DNA from: a virus
DNA length: 40,965 bases
Virus record (IMG/VR): IMGVR_UViG_3300045135_000846
Coordinates: 1 to 40,965 of that record
Strand: one strand, 5' to 3'
The notes beneath the pieces were generated by a model that saw only the letters and a list, made by a program, of their open reading frames with translations, made no database searches and was not told the DNA's origin. Position 1 is the stretch's first letter. Each line of letters starts with the position of its first letter. A program made the position numbers and the translations under genes. This document shows positions 14,239 to 24,349 of the stretch, piece after piece.

Positions 14239-15945
14239 CTATTTGAAGCTCTTAAACCTACTTAAAGATGCCTTGGTATTACTACCACTGATACCACCCA
14301 TACTGTTACTTCTAAAGATGTTAGCTCTACGCTTTAGCTCGTCTTCTACCTGTTTCTTACGGTATTGCTTAAGAGCCTCATCAGAGTTCTGCTTTAAGAT
14401 TCCATAGTCATTCCAATACTGGACACCTAACGTCAGACCATCAAGTCTATCGTCGTGTACTATCGAGTCTCTATCCTTAGTAATATGTGTAAGTTGATAC
14501 ATTAAAGAGTAATACACATTCTTAGAGTCACTTAGACCAAAGCTTATATCATTCTTTATAGCTGTGTAATCAATAACTAATCTATGTTGGTTCATAAGAG
14601 GCTCTAAAGTGTCTATAATCCTCTTTTCTTTCTGGATGCTATTACGTATCTCTTCAATAGCACAAGGGTATATAGCATTTAGTATAGGTGTAAGTAGTTG
14701 TGAGAACATACCATCACCAAAGTTACTTTCAGCTACCACTTTGTTAACCTTGTATTGTTTAGCTATTTCACTTAGCTTAATTAAGTTAGCTTCTTCATAA
14801 CCTCCGTCCATACCACCAAAGGCTGGAACAAAGATCTTACCTAAAGAGTGACCTACCACTGCCCAACCCATTTCATCCTTACCTCTACCACTCGGGTCAA
14901 TAGCTAATACCATTCCCTCATAGTTTCCATAATCTTCTTGAATCGATGGACGTTGTAATGTGTCACCTGTGAACCCTAAGTTAGCTAACTCATCTATTAC
15001 ATCTTTCATTTGTGAGCTCCATACTACTTTCGTAGGTGCCTGAAGTTCTCCAAGATCTGTAACAATCAAGTCTCTAGTCTTTAAAGGATACTTCTCAGCA
15101 TCACTTAGTGTTGTATCTAGCATAAACTGAAGTTTAAAACCACTACGACCATAACTTAATTCCCTATTGTAAAGATCCTCTTCAGAGAACCTGCTATCAA
15201 TTGGTTTGTTAATCAGTTGTGGGTTATCAGCCATATCCTGTATTATGTAATCTGCAAGACATCCTTGGTAGTTCTCTACATTATCTGGGTATCTAGCTGG
15301 ATATATACGAGTTACATACCCTTTATCTCTAAGTCTGTTGTATATCGACTCAGAACTCTGAGGTGTACCTAGTACTAAGATCTGTGCGTCATCTGTAGTC
15401 TGTAAGATGGCTTCATATTCTGCTACTTGACCTAATAAGTCTTGTCTTCTTTTCTCTGTAGCTGAGTTTTGTTGTCCCTCAACGTCATCTGAGATAAGTA
15501 ATGATGCCCTGTTACCTTGTAACTGTGATGTAATACCTAATGCTTTTACTGACGGCTGTACAGATACCTCACATCCATTAACATCAAACGCAATAACTGA
15601 CGACCTTTGATCACTTCTTGGTATTAAATGCTCAAGGATAGGCATAGTATCTATTAGTTTTCTAATAAAGATAGCAATATTGTCTGAGTGTGCTCCAGAT
15701 TGAGATACAATTAGTACCTTTTCATTAGGGTTTCTTAGCAATCTCCAACATACATAAGCCCCTGTAATCCAAGTCTTACCAATACCCCTTAAGGCTTCTA
15801 GCTGAGACCTCTTATGACTTTCTTGTAAGTAGTCAGCTATGTGGTATTGCATCCTTGTTGGCTGTGGCATACGCAAATGTTCCCACGTTATCTTTAGGAA
15901 TACTTTAAAGTCTCCAATAGCTAATTGTATTTCTCTTTCATTCAT
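14239..15945 (-). CDS. Terminase large subunit (T7 gp19-like)
   Basis: This is the packaging motor ATPase and nuclease, 568 aa (T7 gp19 has 586). The ATPase half shows LEALRGIGKTW (Lys57) as P-loop and ASLLISDDVE (Asp153-Asp154-x-Glu156) as Walker B. The nuclease half begins with VLAIDPSGRGKDEMGW and later has IVHDDRLDGL, giving the acidic metal-binding residues. TAAAGGAGAATAT precedes the ATG. As in T7, it is the last gene before the genome end, downstream of the small subunit candidate. It docks on the portal and cuts concatemers at the terminal repeat. Confidence 0.95.
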   Translation of the reverse strand: MNEREIQLAIGDFKVFLKITWEHLRMPQPTRMQYHIADYLQESHKRSQLEALRGIGKTWITGAYVCWRLLRNPNEKVLIVSQSGAHSDNIAIFIRKLIDTMPILEHLIPRSDQRSSVIAFDVNGCEVSVQPSVKALGITSQLQGNRASLLISDDVEGQQNSATEKRRQDLLGQVAEYEAILQTTDDAQILVLGTPQSSESIYNRLRDKGYVTRIYPARYPDNVENYQGCLADYIIQDMADNPQLINKPIDSRFSEEDLYNRELSYGRSGFKLQFMLDTTLSDAEKYPLKTRDLIVTDLGELQAPTKVVWSSQMKDVIDELANLGFTGDTLQRPSIQEDYGNYEGMVLAIDPSGRGKDEMGWAVVGHSLGKIFVPAFGGMDGGYEEANLIKLSEIAKQYKVNKVVAESNFGDGMFSQLLTPILNAIYPCAIEEIRNSIQKEKRIIDTLEPLMNQHRLVIDYTAIKNDISFGLSDSKNVYYSLMYQLTHITKDRDSIVHDDRLDGLTLGVQYWNDYGILKQNSDEALKQYRKKQVEDELKRRANIFRSNSMGGISGSNTKASLSRFKSFK

Positions 15946-16064
15946 ATATTCTCCTTTATATTGTATGTAGTGTTTAAAAGCATTTTAAGGTATCCAGGAG
16001 GCTCAGAAAGGTTTTACCCTACTCATTATACCTCTGGACACTAAAAAGGCTCCTAGGCTCTTAT

Positions 16065-16316
16065 TTAAGCTCCTAACATATCCTCTACTGTCATTTTAGT
16101 TGACTCGTCTTTTGCTATCTTCTTAATAGAATCAGTTAACGACATCATAGACTCACTTTGAACCATATCAGCTGTTATCTCATTGTCTTTTAAGAACTTG
16201 ATAGCTAGAGCTAGTACCTTTGGGTCACCTAACTCTAAACTTAATTGTGTAGCCACCATCCCGTGAAGGTTGTTTAGCTCGGCTACTGAAGCTTTTTCTT
16301 TAACTTGTTCAGTCAT
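16065..16316 (-). CDS. Terminase small subunit candidate (T7 gp18-like)
   Basis: An 83-aa helical protein. The segment ELNNLHGMVATQLSLELGD, then LALAIKFLKDNEITADM, resembles small terminase subunits of marine T7-like phages. T7 gp18 is 89 aa and lies just before gp19. GGAG lies before the ATG. It is followed by a 119-base gap with no gene where T7 has its lysis genes 18.5 and 18.7. It would recognise the packaging site and feed DNA to the large subunit. Confidence 0.75.
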   Translation of the reverse strand: MTEQVKEKASVAELNNLHGMVATQLSLELGDPKVLALAIKFLKDNEITADMVQSESMMSLTDSIKKIAKDESTKMTVEDMLGA

Positions 16317-16319
16317 TTT

Positions 16320-19300
16320 TTACTCCTCGTTTGCTATAAACTCATACATAGGTCTATCAAATGTAAGTGGTGTATTAGTTTCTACTTTACCTGCATCTTT
16401 AAGATCTTTTATTACTGCTTTTGTTCCAATATTAAGTCCAATAATAGAATTAATAGCTGGTGTAATCTTTAAAAAGTTACTTGCATCAGTTTCATTTATA
16501 CCATCAGATAATCCTATACCAGTTTTTAGTAATTTATTACCAACACCATAACCTGCTCCTAAGAACATAGAACCTATGTCTTGTCTAGGTGCAAAAGCAC
16601 TACCTAAAGGTGAGTTACCAGTTAAGATAAGACCTGTATCAATAAAGTTAGGTACTATACCTGCCATAGGAGTTCTAGTCGCTGCTTTAATTAATAATGT
16701 AGTGTCATCTTCTAGTTTATCATTAACACCTGCTTGTACTAATGCCATATCTTCTAATTTTAATATACTATACATAATACCAACTGCTGATATCATACCA
16801 ACTGCTGTTCTAGTAGATACTTCATCACCTAAGTTTAATAGTAATCTTTCGTATAAAGCTACTGGCATCTGTGTAAACTGTAATCCCATAGCTGCTAAAG
16901 GATTGTTAACATCTGATTGCCATCTGTGTACTCTAGTACCATCAGCTCTCATAATTGTATCCCTTGTAGCTCTACCTAAGTATCTAATAAATTTCTTAGC
17001 TAGGTCTTGGTCTTTCCAGTTGTCGTAGTTCCAGTCAGTTACTTGACCGTCATCACTTCTTTTAATATCTTGTCTGTTTAACTTTACAAGGTCATCACTA
17101 GATAAACCATACCTAGCCAGTCTACTTGCTTCTGCTTTGCTTAAGCTTTTCTTAGTCATTACAGTTTGTAACTCACTTAAAGATGCTCCACCTGCTACAA
17201 AATCACTTACATCATTTACATAGTTAAACCCAGAGTACTTTCTAGCATAGTGTGCTGTCTTATCTAAGAACATCTCAGTCTTACCTGTAGTAGGTGTAAT
17301 TTCCATATTATCATACCTATCGTACTTAGCACCTCTTTGTATTTGTATAGCTAATCCAGCTTGTCTCATAGCTTTAACTAAAGGGTCAGTAGGTTTTGCA
17401 TTTTTAATTTGATCTTGTGTAGCTTTAATAGCTGGTACAAAGTTATCAAGAACAGGTTTTAATCCATATCTAAGTACAGCAACTGTAGGCTCTACAAGAG
17501 CATACTTAACGAAACCAGCGTTGTATAATGCACTTGCACCTTTTCTTAACATTCTAGAAGTTTTGTTGATAGCTGCATCAGGGTCTTTGTTGTATTTTCT
17601 ACTCCCTAGTACTGTCTCAAAGATAGCTCTAACATTTTCAACATCTTTCTTGATAGCTCTTTCAGATGCTCCGTTCTTTCTACCTTCCTCTACTACTTTC
17701 TTAAGTTGTTCATCAATAACTGATGACATTCTACCTAAGTTGTCTGTATCTAAACCATACACTTTCTTTAGACCTATCTTACCACCAATCTTATCTGCAT
17801 ACTCTGTACCAATTACATTGATATCATTTACAAATAACTCAGGGTATAATGCTCTATTCATTCTTAACTTTCTTCTTTTAGTAGCTGAGGTAGCTTGTGC
17901 ACCTTTACCACCATCTAAATATTTGTTTAAGAAGTCTCTATCTAAAGCATTCTCTACCATATCTTTAGCTATCTTATCTAACTCTTCTTCAGTTAGCTTA
18001 CCATCTCTAATAAGTTTCTTGTTTAACTCATCATCTCTAAGCATTTCTTTAAATTTAGCTTCAGCTCCTGGTATATCACTCATAATCTCATCAGAGTTGT
18101 ACTTAACGTGACCATAACCTCTTGAGTCTTTACCTGCAATACCTTTTAGTTGATACTTAGTTGCATCTTCTCCAAACTTACTGTAAAAGTCTTGTATATA
18201 CTGTAAAGATGCTGGAGGTACAAAAATACCATCATCAAATCCTTTACTTCTCTTATGAGCTTGTACAACATCATACAGATCTTCTGGTAATGTTTCTTTA
18301 GATGCCTTTTGTCTTTCTTTTTCAATAGCTGCTTTAGATTTTTTAGTTGTTTGTTCTAACTTATTAAGTGTTGGTTGATATTTTTTATCTACATTCTTAG
18401 TTGTTCTACTAATAAAGTCTTCATCAATTACAGTTTCTACAGATAACTCATCTACTTTAGTTTGTAGTTTTTGTAATCTAGTCTGTGATTTGTTAATTCT
18501 ATCTTTAGCTGCTTTATAAGCTTTAGAATCTGTCTTTACAACTGAGTCACCAGCTTCAATTCTTTGTACATACACTAAATCTTTCTGTAATTGCGTTGAA
18601 GTACTCTCAGTTTCTTTAGTTAATTGCTCTTGAGCATTCTTTAGTTTAGTTTGTCTAGTCTTTTCTCTTTTACTAAACTCTAATTGTGTTTCCTTGTTGA
18701 TATCTGTTTGTCTGGCTGTGTTAATTCTATCAGAGGCTATCCTAAAGTCGTTATCTACTTGATCTAGTTTAGTTTGAGTTTGTCTTTGTACTCTTTCAAT
18801 AGGTAATTCTTCTATCCCTGTAGCTTCTTTGTATGTAGCTATCAGTTCATCATCAGTCATATTACCAATATCTCTTCTTACTGTTTGTTCTACACTATTT
18901 GTAAACTCATTCCAAGACTTACCATCTTCAAACGATTGTTGTACCATATCATTACCAGTCTTCTGAGAGTTCTCTAACGCACCATAATGTAAGTTAGTTA
19001 CTTCTCTTTCAATTACTGTTTGTGTGTAATCCATAGCAGTGTCGTCACTAGCTGTTACAAAGTTACCATCAGCATCTTTAGCTGCGTTGACTCTAGTAGT
19101 TGCTAAGTTACCTATATTCCTAGAAAACTCACTTGTACCTTGATTAACTAACTGATCAGATGAAGACATTGAGAAGAATCCTCTAAGTCCCCCTTTACCT
19201 GGTAAGTTATTTATTAAAGTACCTGTATTGTTAGCTATTGACTGTCTACCATTTTGTGTGGCTACAGATGTAAATGTTTGAGCTACTAAAGGTAATGCCA

Positions 19301-19943
19301 TACCAAAAGCTGCTCCATACTTAGCCATAGTGTTAGCTCTTTCTTGCATATCAACACCAGCTTCTGCTTGTATAGCTTTCTCAGATGCGTATATAGCTGA
19401 CGAAGCAGCTGCACTACCAATACCCATATTAGTTAGTAACTGAGCACCAGTTGATTGTATTCCCATAGCAGATTTAAATGTTTGACCTGCTTTAAATACA
19501 GCTCCACCTACTAACCACGAAGGTGCGTCAGCAAATGACATAACTGTTTCTACAACCATACCTGTAGCACCTGCTTTATCAATAGTATCAATAGCTTCTT
19601 TATATCTTTGTTGATTAGCTATTTTTAACTTTAAGTACTCAGGATTCTTAGCTTCTTTAAGTTCTTGTAAGTCTGATAAAGAGATATTAGGAGCCATTTC
19701 AGAAACTATTGACTCAAATTCTGGTGTTCTATTAAAAAGCTTGTCACCATCGTTAGAAGGCATTATTGTTTTATTTTCTACCATATTTAAAAATGTATTA
19801 CCACCAGTCAGGGAAGTCCTGATGGCTGCTAGACCTGTATCTACTAACGTAGGTTCTTCTAGTTTTTTTTGTTTTAAAAATTCTTGACCTTCTAACTTTA
19901 ATTCTTCACTTGTTTTTAAATTAGTCTTTACTCCTAATTCCAT
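16320..19943 (-). CDS. Internal virion protein, T7 gp16-like
   Basis: A 1207-aa protein in the position and size class of T7 gp16 (1318 aa), part of the internal core that is ejected to form the DNA channel across the cell envelope. It has alanine-rich and hydrophobic stretches near residues 150-220, a long charged coiled-coil-like region around 370-540 (LDQVDNDFRIASDRIN ... KLQTKVDELSVETV), and further amphipathic or hydrophobic segments towards the end. T7 gp16 has an N-terminal transglycosylase domain; I see no such motif here, and the muralytic domain seems to be on the neighbouring gp15-like protein. AAGGAG lies before the ATG. Confidence 0.85.
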   Translation of the reverse strand: MELGVKTNLKTSEELKLEGQEFLKQKKLEEPTLVDTGLAAIRTSLTGGNTFLNMVENKTIMPSNDGDKLFNRTPEFESIVSEMAPNISLSDLQELKEAKNPEYLKLKIANQQRYKEAIDTIDKAGATGMVVETVMSFADAPSWLVGGAVFKAGQTFKSAMGIQSTGAQLLTNMGIGSAAASSAIYASEKAIQAEAGVDMQERANTMAKYGAAFGMALPLVAQTFTSVATQNGRQSIANNTGTLINNLPGKGGLRGFFSMSSSDQLVNQGTSEFSRNIGNLATTRVNAAKDADGNFVTASDDTAMDYTQTVIEREVTNLHYGALENSQKTGNDMVQQSFEDGKSWNEFTNSVEQTVRRDIGNMTDDELIATYKEATGIEELPIERVQRQTQTKLDQVDNDFRIASDRINTARQTDINKETQLEFSKREKTRQTKLKNAQEQLTKETESTSTQLQKDLVYVQRIEAGDSVVKTDSKAYKAAKDRINKSQTRLQKLQTKVDELSVETVIDEDFISRTTKNVDKKYQPTLNKLEQTTKKSKAAIEKERQKASKETLPEDLYDVVQAHKRSKGFDDGIFVPPASLQYIQDFYSKFGEDATKYQLKGIAGKDSRGYGHVKYNSDEIMSDIPGAEAKFKEMLRDDELNKKLIRDGKLTEEELDKIAKDMVENALDRDFLNKYLDGGKGAQATSATKRRKLRMNRALYPELFVNDINVIGTEYADKIGGKIGLKKVYGLDTDNLGRMSSVIDEQLKKVVEEGRKNGASERAIKKDVENVRAIFETVLGSRKYNKDPDAAINKTSRMLRKGASALYNAGFVKYALVEPTVAVLRYGLKPVLDNFVPAIKATQDQIKNAKPTDPLVKAMRQAGLAIQIQRGAKYDRYDNMEITPTTGKTEMFLDKTAHYARKYSGFNYVNDVSDFVAGGASLSELQTVMTKKSLSKAEASRLARYGLSSDDLVKLNRQDIKRSDDGQVTDWNYDNWKDQDLAKKFIRYLGRATRDTIMRADGTRVHRWQSDVNNPLAAMGLQFTQMPVALYERLLLNLGDEVSTRTAVGMISAVGIMYSILKLEDMALVQAGVNDKLEDDTTLLIKAATRTPMAGIVPNFIDTGLILTGNSPLGSAFAPRQDIGSMFLGAGYGVGNKLLKTGIGLSDGINETDASNFLKITPAINSIIGLNIGTKAVIKDLKDAGKVETNTPLTFDRPMYEFIANEE

Positions 19944-19952
19944 TTATACTCC

Positions 19953-22913
19953 TTATTCTGTTAAATCTTTAAAATCATACTTATTTAATATTTTTAAAGT
20001 ATCATCATTTCTTCTACCTAGTTTAGTTTTACCTGTGTATCTAGTGTATTCTTTTAATGCAGTTTCTTTATCTCCTTTTATAAGAGCTTTAAAAAACTTA
20101 GGAAATTTAGTTACACCTGTATTATATGAGTAATCTACTAATAATTCTTTTACTGTGTTAGGTAACTCATCATACTTAGGAGCCTTTGATATATTTTTAG
20201 AAATAGTGTTGTATCCTGTTTTAGCTTTTTTTACATAAGTAGGAAGGACTTTATCAAATAACTGTCTTTGTTGTGTATCTGTTAACTCTATACTATCAAA
20301 TAATTGAGTAAATAGTTTAGCTTTATCTCCAGATAATCCAGAAGCAGCTGATAGTACTTCAGCAGTTCCCTTATCTACACCTATTTCTATCATATCATTC
20401 TTAATTTCAGTAGCTGATCTATTTTTCATATCGTACCCTGCACCTATTGTTACTCCACTTGAGTCACTTGGATGATGAGGTTTTTTACTTTCTTTTCCAA
20501 TTTCATTATCGTAAGTCATATCAAAAGTAACTGGTGTTAACTCTGCACCTTGTAATCCACTAAAGCCATCTTTAAATCTTTCCCATAAGCTTCCTAAAGG
20601 ACTTTCTTCAAATGTCATAGGTTCTGATTTAGGGTTAAAAGAAAGAAGAGAGTCTGATAACTGTTTAGCTTTGTCTATTATAAAAGTTGTAGGATTGCCA
20701 ATAATTTCTAATTGTTTATACATATTCTCACCGTATTTTTCTCTATAACTATCTATTACGTTATTCTCTAATACGTTAATTACACCATTTACACCATTAA
20801 GTTCTGTTACAGGTTCGATATTACCATCTTGTGTAGTCCTTGATATAAGGTCTGCAAACTTATCTGTAGCTGATGAGTAATAAAATCTACCATCGGCAGG
20901 GTTATAAGCAATACCATTAAACTGTGGCATCATTTTATTAACTTCTGTTGACACATTTTGTAATATATTCATATCATCTTCTGTTAAGTTAACACCTTTG
21001 TATCCAGTTAGTACTACACCAGGTGCTGGAAACTCTTGTTTGATTTTAGCTTGTATGTTTTCTATTACATCATCTACATCAGCTCCTAACTTAAGTGCTA
21101 TATCGTACTCTGCCCCATACTTATAAATATTAGGGTTTTCTTTAAGTGCTTCAGTAAAAGGTGCCCTATCTACTTTAACTTGTCCAGGGTTTGCTATAAT
21201 TTGCTCTATATCTCTAAGATCGTTTGGAGAAATTACAGGGTTACCTTCTTTATCTGTTGTCATTCTAGACTCAAGAGCTGCTAGTTGGTAATACAACTTA
21301 TCACCTAACATAGTTTGTACAGCAGGGTCATTAATAACTTTCATAGCTTGTACTTTTGAAATAGCTTGTACAGCTGTTTGTGAGTTACCTAAATCTTTCT
21401 TAATAAAGTTAACTACCTCACCTTTAAGGTCGTGGTTTTTATATATTTGTAATATACCAGTAGCAGAGAATCCATCATTACTATACATATTAGTAACAGC
21501 ATTATTTAAAACTGCTTTACTACCTGCCTCTGCTTCAGTGCCTACATAAGAGTTCGATGTCTTACCTATAAGTGTAAGTAAATCTGTAGCACTATTTTCA
21601 ATACCCCACTGTACCTTGTATCTATCGTATGCTTTCTGATCGTCTTTAGAAATTACACCACCATTCTTAAGTGCTAAGTAACCTTCTAACATTTGAGGTG
21701 ACATACCATCTTTAGTGCTTTTCTTATCTAACTCTAATCGTGCAACTCTAGTAGCTTCTTCTTTCTTAGCTTTAGCTTCTTTTTTAGCTGCTGCTGACAC
21801 ACTAGAAGTCGTTCCACTTTCTTTAGCTGCTTTCCATTGATTAAACTTAGAAGCGGCTTCTATATCTGTGTATTCTCCAGCGTTGTACATTCTTTCAATA
21901 CTATCTTTAATCTCTTGTTCAGTTGCCTCAGGGTCTGCTAAAAGAGCTTTATTGTTTCTTCTTAACATTTCAGTTTTATTGTTTTGTTCTGCGTCTGCTC
22001 TAGCATCTCTAGTAATTTTTAAAGCATACACTTTATTAGCTTTAGCTTCTTTCATATTACTAAGTTCTAAAGGAGAGAATGCGTGAGCTAAACTATCAGC
22101 TTCTGCATCAAAGTCTTTTTGTCCAATAGCTTCACTAGATAAATATGACTCTAAGTGTGCTTTAGCTAAACCTTTCTGTTCTTTTTTTAAATCTGATAGT
22201 AACTTTTTGTAGTTAGTATCGTTTTCTTTATTCTTTAGTTTAGGGTCAAACGATTGTACAAAACTTTCTATTTCTTTTTCTAATTGTGATAAATCACTGT
22301 ATAAAGGGTCTATGTTAAAAGCTTCAATCTTTTTGTCTACAACTGTAGCAAAGATTTTATCAGATGCTTGCTCCTTAGATAACCCTAAGTTAGTGTAAGC
22401 TGTTGAAGCATCTTTCATAACAGTAGCGATTTCTTTAGAGTCTGCTCCTGCAAGTGACGCAGCTAAATTACCAAGTCCTTGATCTGTGTCAGCTATCTGC
22501 TGTGCTAATACTCTTTTACCAATTAGTCTTTCTTGTTCACCTCTAAAGGCTTTGTTAGAGTTAACAAAAGTATTCTTGTATTTATCTTCAAGCTCATACC
22601 CTTGTTCTATCGAATCTAACGCTGTTGTATATTGTTGTAATACCTCATTTTGTTTATAAGGATCTGTTGTTTTGTTAATTTCTTGACTATACCATTTATG
22701 TACTTCATTAGCTTCATTACTAGCTTCTAATAACGACGTTTTATCTTTAGCTTCTTCATACTTATTGTAAGCACTAGTACCAGCTTTAACTAAGTTACTG
22801 ATGCTTTGGAAAGCTTTAGCAGCCCCTAAGTCAGCTTTTTGATTTACCATTACTGGCTGTGTACTTACTCTTACATTATTAGTTGGTGTGTAGTTAAATA
22901 AACCTTCTGCCAT
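19953..22913 (-). CDS. Internal virion protein, T7 gp15-like, with C-terminal lysozyme domain
   Basis: A 986-aa protein in the gp15 slot (T7 gp15 has 747). Most of it is helical and charged, as expected for the ejected core. The last 190 residues add a pesticin/T4-lysozyme-like glycosidase domain: an acidic stretch (DNEIGKE, candidate Glu804), then SSGVTIGAGYDMKN with Thr822 and Asp828 separated by six residues as in the pesticin Thr201/Asp207 pair, and SYNTGVTKFP near the end. This domain would open peptidoglycan during DNA entry. No separate endolysin was found, so it may also matter in lysis, which is inference. AAGGAA precedes the ATG. Confidence 0.87.
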   Translation of the reverse strand: MAEGLFNYTPTNNVRVSTQPVMVNQKADLGAAKAFQSISNLVKAGTSAYNKYEEAKDKTSLLEASNEANEVHKWYSQEINKTTDPYKQNEVLQQYTTALDSIEQGYELEDKYKNTFVNSNKAFRGEQERLIGKRVLAQQIADTDQGLGNLAASLAGADSKEIATVMKDASTAYTNLGLSKEQASDKIFATVVDKKIEAFNIDPLYSDLSQLEKEIESFVQSFDPKLKNKENDTNYKKLLSDLKKEQKGLAKAHLESYLSSEAIGQKDFDAEADSLAHAFSPLELSNMKEAKANKVYALKITRDARADAEQNNKTEMLRRNNKALLADPEATEQEIKDSIERMYNAGEYTDIEAASKFNQWKAAKESGTTSSVSAAAKKEAKAKKEEATRVARLELDKKSTKDGMSPQMLEGYLALKNGGVISKDDQKAYDRYKVQWGIENSATDLLTLIGKTSNSYVGTEAEAGSKAVLNNAVTNMYSNDGFSATGILQIYKNHDLKGEVVNFIKKDLGNSQTAVQAISKVQAMKVINDPAVQTMLGDKLYYQLAALESRMTTDKEGNPVISPNDLRDIEQIIANPGQVKVDRAPFTEALKENPNIYKYGAEYDIALKLGADVDDVIENIQAKIKQEFPAPGVVLTGYKGVNLTEDDMNILQNVSTEVNKMMPQFNGIAYNPADGRFYYSSATDKFADLISRTTQDGNIEPVTELNGVNGVINVLENNVIDSYREKYGENMYKQLEIIGNPTTFIIDKAKQLSDSLLSFNPKSEPMTFEESPLGSLWERFKDGFSGLQGAELTPVTFDMTYDNEIGKESKKPHHPSDSSGVTIGAGYDMKNRSATEIKNDMIEIGVDKGTAEVLSAASGLSGDKAKLFTQLFDSIELTDTQQRQLFDKVLPTYVKKAKTGYNTISKNISKAPKYDELPNTVKELLVDYSYNTGVTKFPKFFKALIKGDKETALKEYTRYTGKTKLGRRNDDTLKILNKYDFKDLTE

Positions 22914-22933
22914 TTTAATTCCTTATATTATTT

Positions 22934-23455
22934 TTAACTTGGTGTATAAACACTAAGACCTGCTCCAGCTGCACTAGCTGCAATCTCAAAAGCACCTTGT
23001 TGTTGTGACATAGTATTGTTAAAGTTAATTGCATTACTCATTGAGCCTGACTCATAACTATACTTTGCATTCCTCATTTCATTCTGTACATCAACTAACT
23101 TACTCTCAGCTTGTTGAACTAACTCATCAGTCTTTAAAGCTTTCTTCATATCTACTGAGCTTGCTATCCTACCAGCTGTTTGACCTGTAACATTTCTCTC
23201 AGCTAATTGTACAGTTGTAGAACCTTTAGCTTTTTGTGCTTGATACGTTAGGTTAGTTAAAGCCATACCTAATTGATTATTAACGTCAACTGCTTTTTCT
23301 TGTAACTGACTATCTGTAACATTTTTATTTTGTAATAAGTTAGCTGCTGTTGCCGCTGCGTTAGCGTTTGCTGTTTTAGCTATTGATTTATTAGCTGCCA
23401 TACTTCCTGCTATTGATAAACCACCTAGTACTGCTGCTGCTACTAATGCTGCCAT
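22934..23455 (-). CDS. Internal virion protein, T7 gp14-like
   Basis: A 173-aa protein (T7 gp14 has 196). It starts with a hydrophobic alanine/glycine segment (LVAAAVLGGLSIAGSMAA), followed by an alanine/asparagine/glutamine-rich helical body with VDVNNQLGMALTNLTYQAQK and GSTTVQLAERNVTGQTAGRI. gp14 of T7 forms the outer-membrane part of the ejection channel. Order gp14-gp15-gp16 is conserved here. TTAGGAG precedes the ATG. Confidence 0.82.
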   Translation of the reverse strand: MAALVAAAVLGGLSIAGSMAANKSIAKTANANAAATAANLLQNKNVTDSQLQEKAVDVNNQLGMALTNLTYQAQKAKGSTTVQLAERNVTGQTAGRIASSVDMKKALKTDELVQQAESKLVDVQNEMRNAKYSYESGSMSNAINFNNTMSQQQGAFEIAASAAGAGLSVYTPS

Positions 23456-23456
23456 A

Positions 23457-23876
23457 TTATTCTCCTAATTTTAAAATATTTGTATTATAATTAAGTAATT
23501 GGTCAGTAACTAAATCTTCTTCATAAAGTTCTTTTTCAATTACACCTAAATCTAAGTTATCTGTACGTTCTATAGTTGCAAACGAAGAGTCTTCTAAACC
23601 TAAAAGATACTTCTTACTACCTGCTGGTACCATAAAAACTGAGGGAGCTGTAATTACTACCTCATTCTCTTTACCTTTTAGGGTCTCTTTAATTACCATA
23701 GATCCTTTAAGCATAATAGCAAATCCTGGTTTAAAATGAGTAGCTCCTTCTATAAAAAATCCTTTACTGATATTCATTATTCTCATATACATACCATCTA
23801 CTAATAAGTGTTCGTACTTTAAGTTTTTACTTAAAGTTTCCATATCAATTGGATGTAATCCTAACTCTTCTTCCAC
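23457..23876 (-). CDS. Cupin-like beta-barrel protein, GTG start
   Basis: A 139-aa protein with a cupin-like core: a histidine/phenylalanine strand (EGATHFKPGFAIMLKGSM), a second half (VVITAPSVFMVPAGSKKYL), and a polar acidic tail. Only one likely metal histidine is visible, so it may be a structural rather than enzymatic barrel. The start is GTG at 23876, with AAAGGAG 6 bases upstream; no ATG fits. It lies between the membrane/holin cluster and gp14. Proteins with this fold at this spot are seen in marine podoviruses, but their function is unknown to me. Confidence 0.6.
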   Translation of the reverse strand: MEEELGLHPIDMETLSKNLKYEHLLVDGMYMRIMNISKGFFIEGATHFKPGFAIMLKGSMVIKETLKGKENEVVITAPSVFMVPAGSKKYLLGLEDSSFATIERTDNLDLGVIEKELYEEDLVTDQLLNYNTNILKLGE

Positions 23877-23938
23877 TAAATCTCCTTTATGCCTTTTAAA
23901 AGCTCATATCTCGTTCACAAAGCCTAAACTCTTTCACA

Positions 23939-23962
23939 AGGGGTCACAATAAGGGTACCCCT
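23939..23962 (-). terminator. Weak hairpin in the holin-cupin gap
   Basis: Inverted repeat AGGGGT/ACCCCT with a 12-base loop, within a 106-base gap without a gene. On the minus strand it is not followed by a U-run, so it may be an RNA processing or stability element rather than a terminator. Confidence 0.25.
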
Positions 23963-23982
23963 CTAAAAAGCTCTCACGGCTC

Positions 23983-24345
23983 TTATTTTGATGCTGATGA
24001 ATTCCCGAAGTAAAAACCAATTATTGCTAATAGTATTTCTCTAGTTGTTGCATCATACATAATCCCTTTAATCTCTGTAGTTGTCGTAAACAACCAACCT
24101 TCATTTACTATTACAGTATGGAGGTCTGGAAAGAAAGCTGGTCCTGCTATAATGAATGCAAATAACGACATCATAACTAGTACAATAAATCTTCGTACCC
24201 ATACACCACCTCTAGCTGAGGCTGCTTCCCTTGACTCTTCATCGTGCTTTAGTAATTTGTAGGTATTCTCTTGCTGGTTTGCAAGATACTTTAAGAGCCA
24301 ACCTACTATAGCTGACCCACCCATTGTAAGAAGCTCTAGAGACAT
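23983..24345 (-). CDS. Holin-like membrane protein
   Basis: A 120-aa protein with an N-terminal hydrophobic stretch (ELLTMGGSAIVGWLLKYL), a central charged part with RGGVWVRR, a strong membrane span (FIVLVMMSLFAFIIAGPAFF) and a C-terminal hydrophobic segment (EILLAIIGFYFGNSSASK). Layout and size fit phage holins of the three-span type that end in FYFG. It follows two other membrane proteins, so these probably form the lysis cluster. GGGAG lies upstream of the ATG. Confidence 0.6.
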   Translation of the reverse strand: MSLELLTMGGSAIVGWLLKYLANQQENTYKLLKHDEESREAASARGGVWVRRFIVLVMMSLFAFIIAGPAFFPDLHTVIVNEGWLFTTTTEIKGIMYDATTREILLAIIGFYFGNSSASK

Positions 24346-24349
24346 ACTG

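Noticed and set aside
15946-16064. Possible spanin or lysis gene in the T7 18.5/18.7 position
   Set aside because: The 119-base gap has no open frame of useful length; GAGCC repeats there are direct rather than inverted, so no convincing terminator either.
17521-18111. 196-aa plus-strand frame within the gp16-like gene
   Set aside because: Longest antisense frame, but hydrophobic/Ser-rich without a recognisable family and without a start signal; the minus frame is a continuous 1207-aa protein.
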